A DNA stretch of 42,061 nucleotides from contig CAUJDW010000039.1 in assembly GCA_963169455.1 (NCBI GenBank), positions 1-42,061 of the forward strand. Reading direction: 5' to 3'. This document shows, in pieces, positions 24,001-32,400 of this stretch. Position 1 is the first letter of the stretch, and each line of letters opens with the position of its first letter. Under the pieces are notes generated by a model that saw only the letters and a list, made by a program, of their open reading frames with translations, ran no database searches and had not been told where the DNA came from. Position numbers and translations under genes: made by a program. This DNA comes from Bacteroidota bacterium. GTDB taxonomy: Bacteria; Bacteroidota; Bacteroidia; Chitinophagales; Saprospiraceae.

Positions 24001-26566
24001 GGGTGACTTCGTCTCCATAACTCAGGTTTGTCACTGTATAGGAGTACAGGCTTACCGGGCCCTGCCAGCCTCCGGGGCTTCCGTTGATAATGACGTTGTA
24101 CTCATATTCCGTGAAAGCGCCTACCTGCTCCCAGGTGAAGATGATGTTGCCGCTGCCGTCATCCGCGCAATCCACATTGGGCGCCGGAATGTCATTGACT
24201 ACCGAAACGGCAATGGTGTCGGAATAGGAGCAGCCGTAGGTGTCCTGGGTGGTGACGATGTAATTGGTGCTGTTCACCGGGCTGGCGTTCGGGTTGGGGC
24301 AATCGTAGCAGGAAAGCCCGCTTCCCGTCCAGGTGTAATTGATATCATTGGTGGAGCGGAAGGTGATGGACCAGGAGATGAACTCCCCAATGTCGTTGGG
24401 GGCAAAACCATCGGAAGCCACCAGTTTCCAGCCGCCGTTTATCTGTGCGCCGGTGAGGTTGTTCCAGTTGCCTTCGGGGCTGAACTCGCCGGTGAAGGGG
24501 CCTGTGCCGCTGGTGATGGGCGTTACGGCCGTGGGCGTAAAACAGGTGTTGGTGTAGTCATCGGAGCCGCCGCCGTTGCCGGTGCTGAGCTCCAGGATTT
24601 CTCCCGAGGGGGCCTCCAGGTAGAGGTTCAGGTCGCTGTTCCAGTTCGTTTCTATGTTTACGCAGACGGAGAGTATCTGGTTGGCCGGGTCGCCGAGTAC
24701 GCCGGGGTTGATGCTGTTGACATTTATGGTGGGTTCAAAGGGGTTGGCGTGCGGGTAATTGGCTGCGCCGAAAGGCTCCTGGTCTATGGATTCGAAGGTG
24801 ACTTCCACACTTTGTGAAGCGGGAATGGAAACATCGAGGTTCACCGTTTCTCCGGCGCAAAGTAAGGTATCGGGCAGCGGCTGGAGATTGGGAACGCAGT
24901 TGTAACAATCGGGGTGGGTATAGGGCAGCACACTCAGGGTGAGCGAGGTGTCGAAGGTGCAGCCGAAGTCGTTGGACACCCAGAAATTGTAATTGGCCAC
25001 GCCGGCATTCTGCGGCGCCGCGGTAATTTCGAGGGAGTCGGCGCTGTACTCCAGTATTGTCAGGTTGGGCGCCCAGCCGAAATCTGTGATCTGTGGGCGG
25101 AAGGTCTCCAGGTTCGGATACACATCCGCTGCAAAGTTGATGCTCCACTCGAATATCCAGCCGTTGTCGCTGCCCCACTGGTCGGATACGATGATGGTCC
25201 ACTCGCCGTTCAGCGGGCAGCCCAGCAGGTTCTCCAGGGGTTCATAGGCGGAGTAATCGCCCGGGGGCAGCACGTATTCAAACGACCCGCCGGGGTCGTT
25301 CGCCTGGGCGTACTGCGTCCAGGTGCCGTTGGCGGCGGAGGGCGTCCAGCAATAATCGGCGCCGACACCCTGCCCCGGGAGGGGGGGCGTGTTGAAGTCG
25401 TCCAGTTCGTAGGGCGTCCCCAGGAATACCTCATTGGCAATGAATTCCTGGTTTTGCAGGATTACCTGGGTGCCGTCGGGGCATTCCAGAAAAATGTCCA
25501 GGTCGTACATCCAGGAGTGTTCCATGTTGACACAGATGCCCAGCAGGTCGTCGATGTCGGATAGAACCTGCCCCGGAGAAAAGTCGGTAAATGAAATGCT
25601 GGTTTCGTAAACGGCGCCGGTGCCGTCGGGCAGGGGCAGCGAATCGGAGCGTATCCCGGCCGTCTGAAAGGAGCCTTCCCCAAAGCGGGGCACCGACAGC
25701 GAGGCGCCGGCGAGAATGGTGTCGACCGCTGCATGGAGTTGTATCGTATCTCCCGGGCAAATCGGGCCGGGCAGGGCGCCGGGGTGGAATTCCGGCAGGC
25801 TGGAAACCCGCACCCGCTGGCTCAGAAAGTTGATGTTGGTGCAACCCCGCTGGTCTGTGATGGTGAGCTGGACGGTGTACCCACCCGGATTATCGTAGAT
25901 GTGGGAAACGTTTGGCCCAACGGCAGAGGTTCCGTCGCCGAAATCCCATACGAACTCGGAAGTGAAGTCAGAGTGGGTGTAAACCACCCCGTTTTGCGGA
26001 TACAGGCCCCGCCCCTCGAAAGAAAGGCGTTGGCCCGGGCAGGCGTCGATCCAGCCCGTATCGGCAGGCATGACGAGGGGGTCGGAGGATATCAGGTCCA
26101 CCAGTATCGTCTGGCACGACTGAATGCAGTTGATGTCGGCGCTCCAGCCTGCGCCTTCCATGGTGGCGTCGGAAGTGAAGGTGACGGTCAGGCATCCCGA
26201 AGGGTTGGCGGCGGTGGCCTGGATGATAAAGGTATTGGCGCCGTAAAAATCATCGGAGCAGGACAACTGCGGCGCTGCGGTGTTCGTGCCGTCGTAAAAG
26301 CACAGCAGGTCGCCTTCGGCAATTTCGGCATTGGAGAACACCAGCTGCACATGCGTGCCCTGCGATGTCTGCGGGCAGAAGGTCATTGTCAGGTTCTGGT
26401 TGGGGCCGTAGTTGTTCATGTTGTTGCCGCTGTCGGTAAAAAAACCTCCGCAGGTGGTAACCAGAGGCTGGCTGCCCATTGGGTAGGTCTGGGTAAAAGC
26501 CGGGTTGGCAAAAAGGAACACACAGGCCGCTACAACAGGCGCTACATTCCGTGTAAAGATCCTCAT
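21056..26566 (-). CDS. Giant SprB-repeat adhesin with CUB, PKD, P-domains and T9SS type B sorting domain
   Basis: This is an 1836-residue surface protein. In order: signal peptide (1-25); CUB-like domain (about 38-147); PKD domain (about 155-255, with FVWDFGDGTS); two proprotein-convertase P-like domains (about 290-477 and 575-742, each with a VCVNxExxWxxDLxxxLExPxG core); an Ig-like stretch (795-880); ten SprB repeats (about 890-1660), each opening with a C(F/H/T/A)GxxxG motif and closing with a (L/A)AGxYxxxVxDxxGC motif; an Ig-like piece; and a type B T9SS sorting domain (about 1743-1836, with VPTGFTPNGDGMND and YDRWGELLF). SprB-type proteins are moved along the cell surface by the gliding machinery or act as adhesins. 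P-domains are unusual here because no protease domain is present. The downstream PorP/SprF gene is its likely partner. The repeats make recombination and length variation likely. Confidence 0.93.
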   Translation of the reverse strand: MRIFTRNVAPVVAACVFLFANPAFTQTYPMGSQPLVTTCGGFFTDSGNNMNNYGPNQNLTMTFCPQTSQGTHVQLVFSNAEIAEGDLLCFYDGTNTAAPQLSCSDDFYGANTFIIQATAANPSGCLTVTFTSDATMEGAGWSADINCIQSCQTILVDLISSDPLVMPADTGWIDACPGQRLSFEGRGLYPQNGVVYTHSDFTSEFVWDFGDGTSAVGPNVSHIYDNPGGYTVQLTITDQRGCTNINFLSQRVRVSSLPEFHPGALPGPICPGDTIQLHAAVDTILAGASLSVPRFGEGSFQTAGIRSDSLPLPDGTGAVYETSISFTDFSPGQVLSDIDDLLGICVNMEHSWMYDLDIFLECPDGTQVILQNQEFIANEVFLGTPYELDDFNTPPLPGQGVGADYCWTPSAANGTWTQYAQANDPGGSFEYVLPPGDYSAYEPLENLLGCPLNGEWTIIVSDQWGSDNGWIFEWSINFAADVYPNLETFRPQITDFGWAPNLTILEYSADSLEITAAPQNAGVANYNFWVSNDFGCTFDTSLTLSVLPYTHPDCYNCVPNLQPLPDTLLCAGETVNLDVSIPASQSVEVTFESIDQEPFGAANYPHANPFEPTINVNSINPGVLGDPANQILSVCVNIETNWNSDLNLYLEAPSGEILELSTGNGGGSDDYTNTCFTPTAVTPITSGTGPFTGEFSPEGNWNNLTGAQINGGWKLVASDGFAPNDIGEFISWSITFRSTNDINYTWTGSGLSCYDCPNPNASPVNSTNYIVTTQDTYGCSYSDTIAVSVVNDIPAPNVDCADDGSGNIIFTWEQVGAFTEYEYNVIINGSPGGWQGPVSLYSYTVTNLSYGDEVTLEARVFVDSGSLSCAQGVGSATCTSVSCLLQASLLGTPVDASCFGYTDGAASIQVQNAENPVQYYFNGSPSPQPNGIFTNLAAGNYFVAVIDGSGCRDTVFFAIQEPAELTASAQATALIDCFGNENGAAQVFPQGGNGNYTYQWNTTPVITTATASGLGAGNYTATVTDSEGCTATATITLTEPDELEVVLTPDDASCAGLPDGSIQAFASGGNGNLTYSWSNSGSGPSQANLVAGDYCVTVEDANGCQAVACTEVGAPASIVIDSVAVTDVRCHGGNTGSATVFASGGAGNYTFLWDDPLAQIGQSASMLAANTYNITITDANGCQLVTQATVNQPAALALSFAVEDVACTGGSDGASTATVSGGAGAYTYNWQGGQSGPTASGLAAGNYGLTVTDGNGCQISALTTVGQPEKAVEVQAAQTRMGCFGARDNEATATATGGTGTSYTYLWSNGQTSATAIGLDSLPYSVTVTDENGCQAVASITPSDLEQIDFFIITTTPSCFGYSDGRLGINEISGGAGSGINDYAIVWSTGATGPTVNNLPGGQVYSVTVTDNQGCSRTKSRTLQQPQLITFTLEADSVHCFGGSDGAISVNGVLGDYPPFSYTWSDGQQAETASGLPAGNYGLTVTDATGCFNTGTATVFQPAMLTLAFETEDNKCFGEKAGRISALVSGGIPGYQFSWSNNGGGPVQENLAAGEYILTITDRNGCTLEGEASIGEPELLTAALKQQDPTCFGFRDGNITVTAGGGTPPYRYSLDNAFYSGSSMLIALRAGTYDVYVKDANGCLFTEQITLADPAPFTVDAGEDSYTISLGDSITLNAAAQNAAGMVDFVWEAPYEGTLSCNECVSTIASPETSILYQLYGIDENGCEDTDKVHVYVRKERVVLVPTGFTPNGDGMNDRLAVHGKRGTMVRLFRVYDRWGELLFQNRDFPVNDPTAGWDGAFRGQEASGGVYIWHLIVEYEDGMEESFQGETTLIR

Positions 26567-27061
26567 GAATGACGTTTTGGTATGTTTGACAATAGTTTAA
26601 GGGATTGTAATCCGGTGGCTCCGCCTGCCTGCTTGCAGGGCGGAAATTTTCTGAAGTGCTGGCGCCCACAGGGCAGGCAGCTCTCCGGTGCACTTGATTA
26701 CCTAGGGCTTGGGTTGGAGCAGAGACGATAGTTGGAGCCCACGGCGGGGCTTTTCATTGAGAGGTAGTAAGTGTTTAAACGCTGACAGGGCGGGCTGCGA
26801 AAAAGCAGGTTGTCGTACCTTTGTTCGCGCCAGATCATTTCCAGGGCAGAAACAAAGTTAGAGAAAAAAGAATAAAAATACTGCATAATATTTGCGCTTT
26901 AGTTTTTAAAAGCTTCTCACAAAAATATTCCTTTGGGGAAATAAACCGCCGGGCTTCTTTTTTTATTTTTTTCGGTTGTCCGGCGAATATTTTGGATACA
27001 CCCGTAAAGGCGGCTTTCAAAAGATTCGATTTCCGGGCTGCTCCGGAAGCTGTTGAATGGA
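26567..27061. other. Intergenic region of about 500 bases, no gene supported
   Basis: No frame here looks coding. Between 26590 and 26700 there are GC-rich short palindromes around GCCTGCCTGC and AGTGCTGG, and the adhesin promoter must lie there, although no clean box was found. TACCTTTG at 26816-26823 (plus) fits TAnnTTTG but has no evident gene after it. 26850-26990 is AT-rich with a long T-rich run (26956-26972) flanked by CGCCGG and CCGGCG. Confidence 0.45.
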
Positions 27062-27069
27062 TATTTTTG
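27062..27069 (+). promoter_or_regulatory. -7 box TATTTTTG of folD promoter
   Basis: TATTTTTG matches TAnnTTTG, with transcription expected near 27075 and a leader of about 45 bases before the folD ATG. No clear -33 element was found. It would drive the run folD, DinB-like, prmA and the large exported protein. Confidence 0.45.
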
Positions 27070-27120
27070 TAGCTTCGCGGACTGATTCGGCTTTCAGGAG
27101 CCGGCAAAACCATCATTTGT

Positions 27121-28005
27121 ATGAATATCATCGACGGCAAAAAGCTTGCCAGCGACATCCGGGAAGAGTTGTCCCGGGAAGTACAGGAAATCCTACGCAG
27201 CGGAGGCAGGGCGCCGCACCTCGCGGCCGTCCTGGTCGGGGCTGACCCGGCCAGCCAGGTTTACGTGCGAAACAAGGTCCGCTCCTGCGAAAAGGTTGGC
27301 TTTCGCTCCACCCTCGTTCAGAAACCGGCGGATATCACGGAATCCGAACTACTGGCCATCGTGGACGGCCTCAACCGCGACGAATCCGTCGACGGCTTTA
27401 TCGTGCAGTTGCCCCTGCCGCGCCATATAAACGAGGAAAAGATCACCCTGGCCATCCGCCCCGATAAAGATGTCGACGGCTTCCATCCGGTCAACTTCGG
27501 GCGCATGGCGCAGGGCCTTCCCTGCTACCTGCCTGCAACCCCTGCCGGCATCCTGGAAATGATCCGGCGTTACGAGATCCCCACCGATGGGAAGGAGGTC
27601 GTGGTGGTCGGCCGCAGCAATATCGTCGGTACGCCCATCAGCATTCTGCTTTCGCGGAAGGCCTACCCCGGCAACGCCACCGTGACGATGTGCCACAGCC
27701 GGACCAAAGGACTGGCGGCCCACATCCACCGGGCCGACATCCTGGTGGCGGCCATCGGCAGCCCGGAATTCATCCGCGGCGATATGGTCAAACCGGGCGC
27801 CGTGGTGATCGACGTCGGCATGAACCGGGTAGAGGCCCCCGGCTCGGAAACCGGATACAGGCTGTGCGGCGATGTGGACTTCGAGTCTGTCGCCCCTAAG
27901 GCCAGCCTCATTACGCCCGTGCCCGGAGGGGTCGGCCAACTTACCGTGGTTTCTCTGCTGGTCAATACGCTCAAAGCAGCCAGGCGGGAGGTCTACCGCG
28001 ATTAA
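27121..28005 (+). CDS. folD: Bifunctional methylenetetrahydrofolate dehydrogenase / methenyltetrahydrofolate cyclohydrolase
   Basis: FolD interconverts 5,10-methylene-, 5,10-methenyl- and 10-formyl-tetrahydrofolate in the cytosol, supplying one-carbon units for purines. The 294-residue length is standard. Catalytic residues are visible: the YVRNK motif with Tyr and Lys, Gln in DGFIVQLPLP, and Asp in KDVDGFHPVN. The NAD(P) loop is VVVGRSNIVGTPIS. The C-terminal signature reads TPVPGGVGQLTVVSLL, in which the common PGGVGPMT has Gln-Leu in place of Pro-Met; the fold should tolerate this. It is the first gene of a same-strand run with gaps of 12, 34 and 25 bases. Confidence 0.96.
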   Translation: MNIIDGKKLASDIREELSREVQEILRSGGRAPHLAAVLVGADPASQVYVRNKVRSCEKVGFRSTLVQKPADITESELLAIVDGLNRDESVDGFIVQLPLPRHINEEKITLAIRPDKDVDGFHPVNFGRMAQGLPCYLPATPAGILEMIRRYEIPTDGKEVVVVGRSNIVGTPISILLSRKAYPGNATVTMCHSRTKGLAAHIHRADILVAAIGSPEFIRGDMVKPGAVVIDVGMNRVEAPGSETGYRLCGDVDFESVAPKASLITPVPGGVGQLTVVSLLVNTLKAARREVYRD

Positions 28006-28017
28006 CCATTGAAAAGC

Positions 28018-28563
28018 ATGGATTGTATTCAAGGAACTCAGAATATCAGCCGGCAGATCGTACACCTGCTCGGGTTGATCCCGGACGAGGCTTATTCCCG
28101 CCCGCTCCCGGTTTTCAGCGGTTCGACGCTCGGGCAGCATTTCCGGCACATCTTCGATTTTTACGACTGCCTCTTTCGGTCGGCTCCCAGCGGGGAGGTG
28201 GATTATGCCGCCCGCAGGCGGGATTCCCGGGTTGAGAGCGACCCGCAGTACGCGCGCTCCCTTTTCGGGCTCCTGGAGCAGCAGGTGCATGGGCTGGAAG
28301 ATGCGCAGCACATTCAGGTGCGGGCCGATTTTTCCACCCTGCCGGGCGCCGTCCGCCCGCTTGTCGCCTCGTCCGTCGGCCGGGAGCTGATGTTTGCCCA
28401 TGACCACGCCATCCACCACCTCGCCCTGATCCGCATCGGCCTGGCGGAGGCCCTGCCGGGCCTGCAACTCGACGAAAAACTGGGGGTAGCTCCTTCGACA
28501 TTGAAATACCGCCCCGGGCCCCAGCCCGCAGGGGCGGCCAATGCGGCCGGCGGGCAGCCCTGA
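28018..28563 (+). CDS. DinB-like four-helix metal-binding protein
   Basis: This 181-residue protein has the DinB/YfiT four-helix bundle pattern. The three metal-ligand histidines are probably in GQHFRHIFDFYD (residues about 39-50) and AHDHAIHHLALIRI (about 124-137). Members are thiol transferases or enzymes of unknown role in bacteria; here the substrate is unknown. The frame opens with a TTG at 28009, but the ATG at 28018 is preferred. It starts 12 bases after folD and ends 34 bases before prmA, so it is embedded in the operon. The C-terminal 15 residues are Ala/Gly/Pro-rich and likely disordered. Confidence 0.75.
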   Translation: MDCIQGTQNISRQIVHLLGLIPDEAYSRPLPVFSGSTLGQHFRHIFDFYDCLFRSAPSGEVDYAARRRDSRVESDPQYARSLFGLLEQQVHGLEDAQHIQVRADFSTLPGAVRPLVASSVGRELMFAHDHAIHHLALIRIGLAEALPGLQLDEKLGVAPSTLKYRPGPQPAGAANAAGGQP

Positions 28564-28597
28564 TTGTTCAGCCCCTTTTCACCTTGCAGCTCGACCT

Positions 28598-29422
28598 ATG
28601 GATTACTACTGCTTTGAGATTTCCGTTCCGGCGCCTGTCCGGGAAATAGCCCTGGCCTTTCTGGCCGAACTGCCTTTCGACAGCTTCGAGGAAACGCCCG
28701 GCGGCCTGAATGCCTACCTGCCGGCAGGCGAAAGCCTGGAGGATGTGGAAAGCCGCGTCGCAGAAATCGGCGCCCAACTGGCTTTCCGCTTCAGCCGCAG
28801 CTTTATTCCGGCCAAAAACTGGAATGCGGAATGGGAGGCCAGCTTCCAGCCCATTCGGATCGGCAACTTCTGCGAGGTGCGGGCCAGCTTCCACCCGCCT
28901 GCGGCCGGCGTAGCCCACGAGCTGGTCATCAACCCCCGTATGGCTTTCGGCACAGGCCACCACGCCACGACCTTCCTGATGATGGAACAAATGGAAAAGG
29001 AGGCCTTTTCCGGGGCTTCCGTCCTGGATTTCGGATGCGGCACGGGCATCCTGGCTATCCTGGCTGAAAAACTGGGCGCTTCGGATATCGATGCAGTCGA
29101 TATCGAGGGGCCGGCCTATGAGAACACCCTGGAAAATGCAAGCCTCAACGGCGCCAGCCACATCAAGGCTTACCACGGCGGGCTGTCTGCCGTGCCGGAG
29201 CGAGCCTATCAGTTCATTCTGGCAAATATTAACAGAAACGTAATATTAAACTCCCTCCGGGCGTTATATGGGCGGCTCGCACCCGGCGGTGTCCTGCTTG
29301 TTTCCGGTATTCTTTTCGCCGATGAAGGCCTGGCCGTTGAACGCGCCGAAGAAACCGGCCTGAAACTTTCCGCCAGGGCCCGCAAGGAGGAGTGGTGCTG
29401 CCTTCGTTTTATCCGTTTATAA
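28598..29422 (+). CDS. prmA: Ribosomal protein L11 methyltransferase
   Basis: PrmA methylates ribosomal protein L11 with S-adenosylmethionine. This 274-residue protein has the usual small N-terminal substrate-recognition domain (residues 1 to about 65) and a Rossmann-like methyltransferase domain. The link region is KNWNAEWEASFQPIRIG; the cofactor loop is VLDFGCGTGILAILA; and the catalytic-site strand is FILANINRNVIL. The segment NPRMAFGTGHHATT is a PrmA signature. The frame is open to 28541, overlapping the DinB-like gene, but the ATG at 28598 gives the canonical start. Confidence 0.95.
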   Translation: MDYYCFEISVPAPVREIALAFLAELPFDSFEETPGGLNAYLPAGESLEDVESRVAEIGAQLAFRFSRSFIPAKNWNAEWEASFQPIRIGNFCEVRASFHPPAAGVAHELVINPRMAFGTGHHATTFLMMEQMEKEAFSGASVLDFGCGTGILAILAEKLGASDIDAVDIEGPAYENTLENASLNGASHIKAYHGGLSAVPERAYQFILANINRNVILNSLRALYGRLAPGGVLLVSGILFADEGLAVERAEETGLKLSARARKEEWCCLRFIRL

Positions 29423-29447
29423 GGCCCCTTAACTTCAAGCCTGGAAC

Positions 29448-32400
29448 ATGAAGAAGTATTACCTGCTGATCTTTGCCCATTTTCTCCTCTGGAGCAGCCT
29501 GAACGCCCAGCGCCTGGAGCGCTTTTCGGATGACCATGCCGAATTTTTGCGCCAGCTGGAAGAGTACATGACCGCCAGCAAACGCCAGGCCCTGGAAGAC
29601 GCCTATAAGGAGTTCGCCCAGGCCTTCGGCAGCGGCATGTTCGATAACGACGAGGCCAACCGGATCCTGCAGACGGGCAATGCCATGCTGGGACAGCGCA
29701 TGATGGCCAGCCCCTATTTCGAAAACTACCTCCAGGCCCTGGCCATGATACGGAATACCGACGACCCCAAACGGCGGTTCCGCGAATGGCACCAGGTGTT
29801 GGAACAGGTGCTGACAGGCATCACCGACCGCCACCTCAAGCCGTTCAACGACTTTGTGGTATTCTCCGCGGCTTTTTTCCAGAACCAGGCCCTGCGTTAT
29901 TCCGACTCGGGAGGCACTTCCTGGTTCGCCCTTTCCAATGATTACCGCTTCGCCTTTGAAGATGGCCTGCCCGTCGTGGCTTTCGATAAGCTGGACCTGA
30001 TGGCCAACCGCCGCCAGGATTCCATTTTTATCTACCAGACTTCCGGCCGGTTCCTGCCTACCGAAGGGATTTGGAAGGGCAACGGCGGGCGCGTCACCTG
30101 GGAACGCCACGGCCTCGGCCCGGAAGTCTATGCCGAACTGGGGGCCTACGAGTTCGAAATGATCAAAAGCCTTTATGAGGTCAAAGAGGCTAAAATGCAC
30201 TACCCTCTGTTCTTCGGGAACAAGGCCATCGCCGGCGTGTTCAGCGATAAACTCGTTGCGGAAAACGACGCCACCGGAGGCTCCTTCCCCCGTTTCGAAT
30301 CACGGGAAAACATGCTGGAGATCGACAACATTGGGGAGGGCATTACCTACAGGGGCGGATTCCGGCTCAACGGCACCACCGTTTACGGCTTTGGCTCCAA
30401 AGACAACATGGCTACTATCCACATCGTGGACAAAACGAGCACGGCCTCTTTCAAGGCTTTTTCCGAGTTGTTCACCATCCGCCGTGAAGAGCGCATTTCC
30501 GGGCAGAGCGTTGAAGGCATTTTGTATTTCGGCAGAGATTCCATCTACCATCCTTCCGTCAACGTCCGCTTTGAAATACCCAGCCGCGAACTGGCGCTGT
30601 CGCGTGGAGAAAGCGCTACCGACCGCAACCCCTTTTTCAGCTCCCTGCACAAAGTCAATATTTACGCCGACAACATTATTGCCTACCTCGATCAGGATTC
30701 CATAGCGATCGGCCGGGAAAAGATTCCCATCGTGCGCAAACCCGTCGTTCAGTTCGAATCCTTCGACTTTTATACGGAAAAAGACTACCAGCAGTTGCAG
30801 AATATCGCAACCGTCAACCCCATCGCCGTGCTGAAGGTGATGACCGACCAGGAAGGGACCCGATTCCTGCACGCTGCGGAAGTGGCCCGGAAGATCAATC
30901 CGCGCTTCTCTATCGAGAATATAAAAAGCCTGCTTTACGATATGGTGTCGAGGGGCTTCATCAACTACGAGCCCGAAACCGAAATGGTCGAGGTGAAAGA
31001 CAAAGTCCTGCTCTATGCCGATGCCCACCGCAACCGGACGGATTACGACGTACTGCGCCTGGAGTCCGTGACGGACAGCACCAACGCCATTATGAACCTC
31101 CGGGATAACAGCATCGATATTTCCGGTGTCGAGGTCGTGGAACTGAGCCAGAAACAGAAGGTGGCCTTCAAGCCGCTGGGCAGCCGGCTGACCATGCTGG
31201 AAGGCCGCGACATGGATTTTGACGGGCGGGTGTTCGCCGGTTTTTCCACCATCGAAGGCAAGGAATTTCATTTCCAGTATGAGCCCTTCCAGATCGCGCT
31301 GGACTCCATCCGTTTCTTCGACCTCTTCGTTCCAACCGGCAAAATGAATGACGGACAGCCGGAAGCCCTCTCCATCGGCTCCCGTATAGAGCACCTCACA
31401 GGGGTCTTACTCGTCGATGCGCCTTCCAACAAGTCGGGCAAAGAGGACATCCCGATGTTTCCCTCTCTGCAGAGCAAGGCGAACTCCTTTGTTTTCTACG
31501 ATTACAAAAGCGCCCAGGACGGGGCGTACACCCGCGATTCCTTCTACTTTCAGCTCGACCCCTTCAGCTTCAACCATCTCGACTATTACAGCCGGGAGGA
31601 CGTGCAGTTCGAGGGGACGCTCTTCTCTGCCGACATTTTCCCGCCCTTCCCGGAACGTGTTTCCCTGCAGGAAGATGAATCGCTGGGCTTTATCACCGAC
31701 ACCCCAAAAGAAGGATATCCCGCCTATCAGAAAAAGGGCAACTTCGGCGGGCAACTCAGCCTGAGCAACAAGGGGCTGCTGGCCAAGGGCAAAGTGGAAT
31801 ACCTCGGGGCGGTGATCAATTCGGAGGACATTATTTTCATGCCCAAACAAATGCTGGCCAGTGCAGAGCGCTTCGACCTGGAGGAGAACCGGGAAGAAGA
31901 GGTGCCCCGGGCTCAGGGCTTTGATGTAAAGATTGACTGGCGGCCCTATCGCGACAGCATGTACATCCGGTCCAAGGAAGCGCCCTTTGCCTTGTTCCAG
32001 GAAGGGCAGCACACCCTGGAAGGCACCCTCATCCTGACCCCTGGCGGCCTGAAAGGCGACGGCGTCTTCGACTGGGACAAGGCCACCCTGAAGTCGCGCC
32101 TGTTCTCCTTCGGGGCATTCTCCTCCCGCGCCGATACCACCGAGGTGAAGATCAAAACGCAGGACCTGAAAGACATCGCCCTGGAAACCAGCAACGTCAA
32201 AAGCGATGTCGACTTTGACGAACAGACGGCCACTTTTAAGGCCAATGACGAATTTCTGGAAACGACCCTGCCCGCCATTCAGTACAAAACGTCCATGAAC
32301 GAATTCACCTGGGATATGGCAGGAGAGTCGATTACGTTCAAATCCGACCCCGCCAAACCCGGCCGTTTTGTCTCTATTCATCCCGACCGCGATTCCCTTT

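Noticed and set aside
26698-27158. Small frames on both strands in the adhesin-folD gap
   Set aside because: They have low-complexity or random-looking content, no leader signals and no motif.
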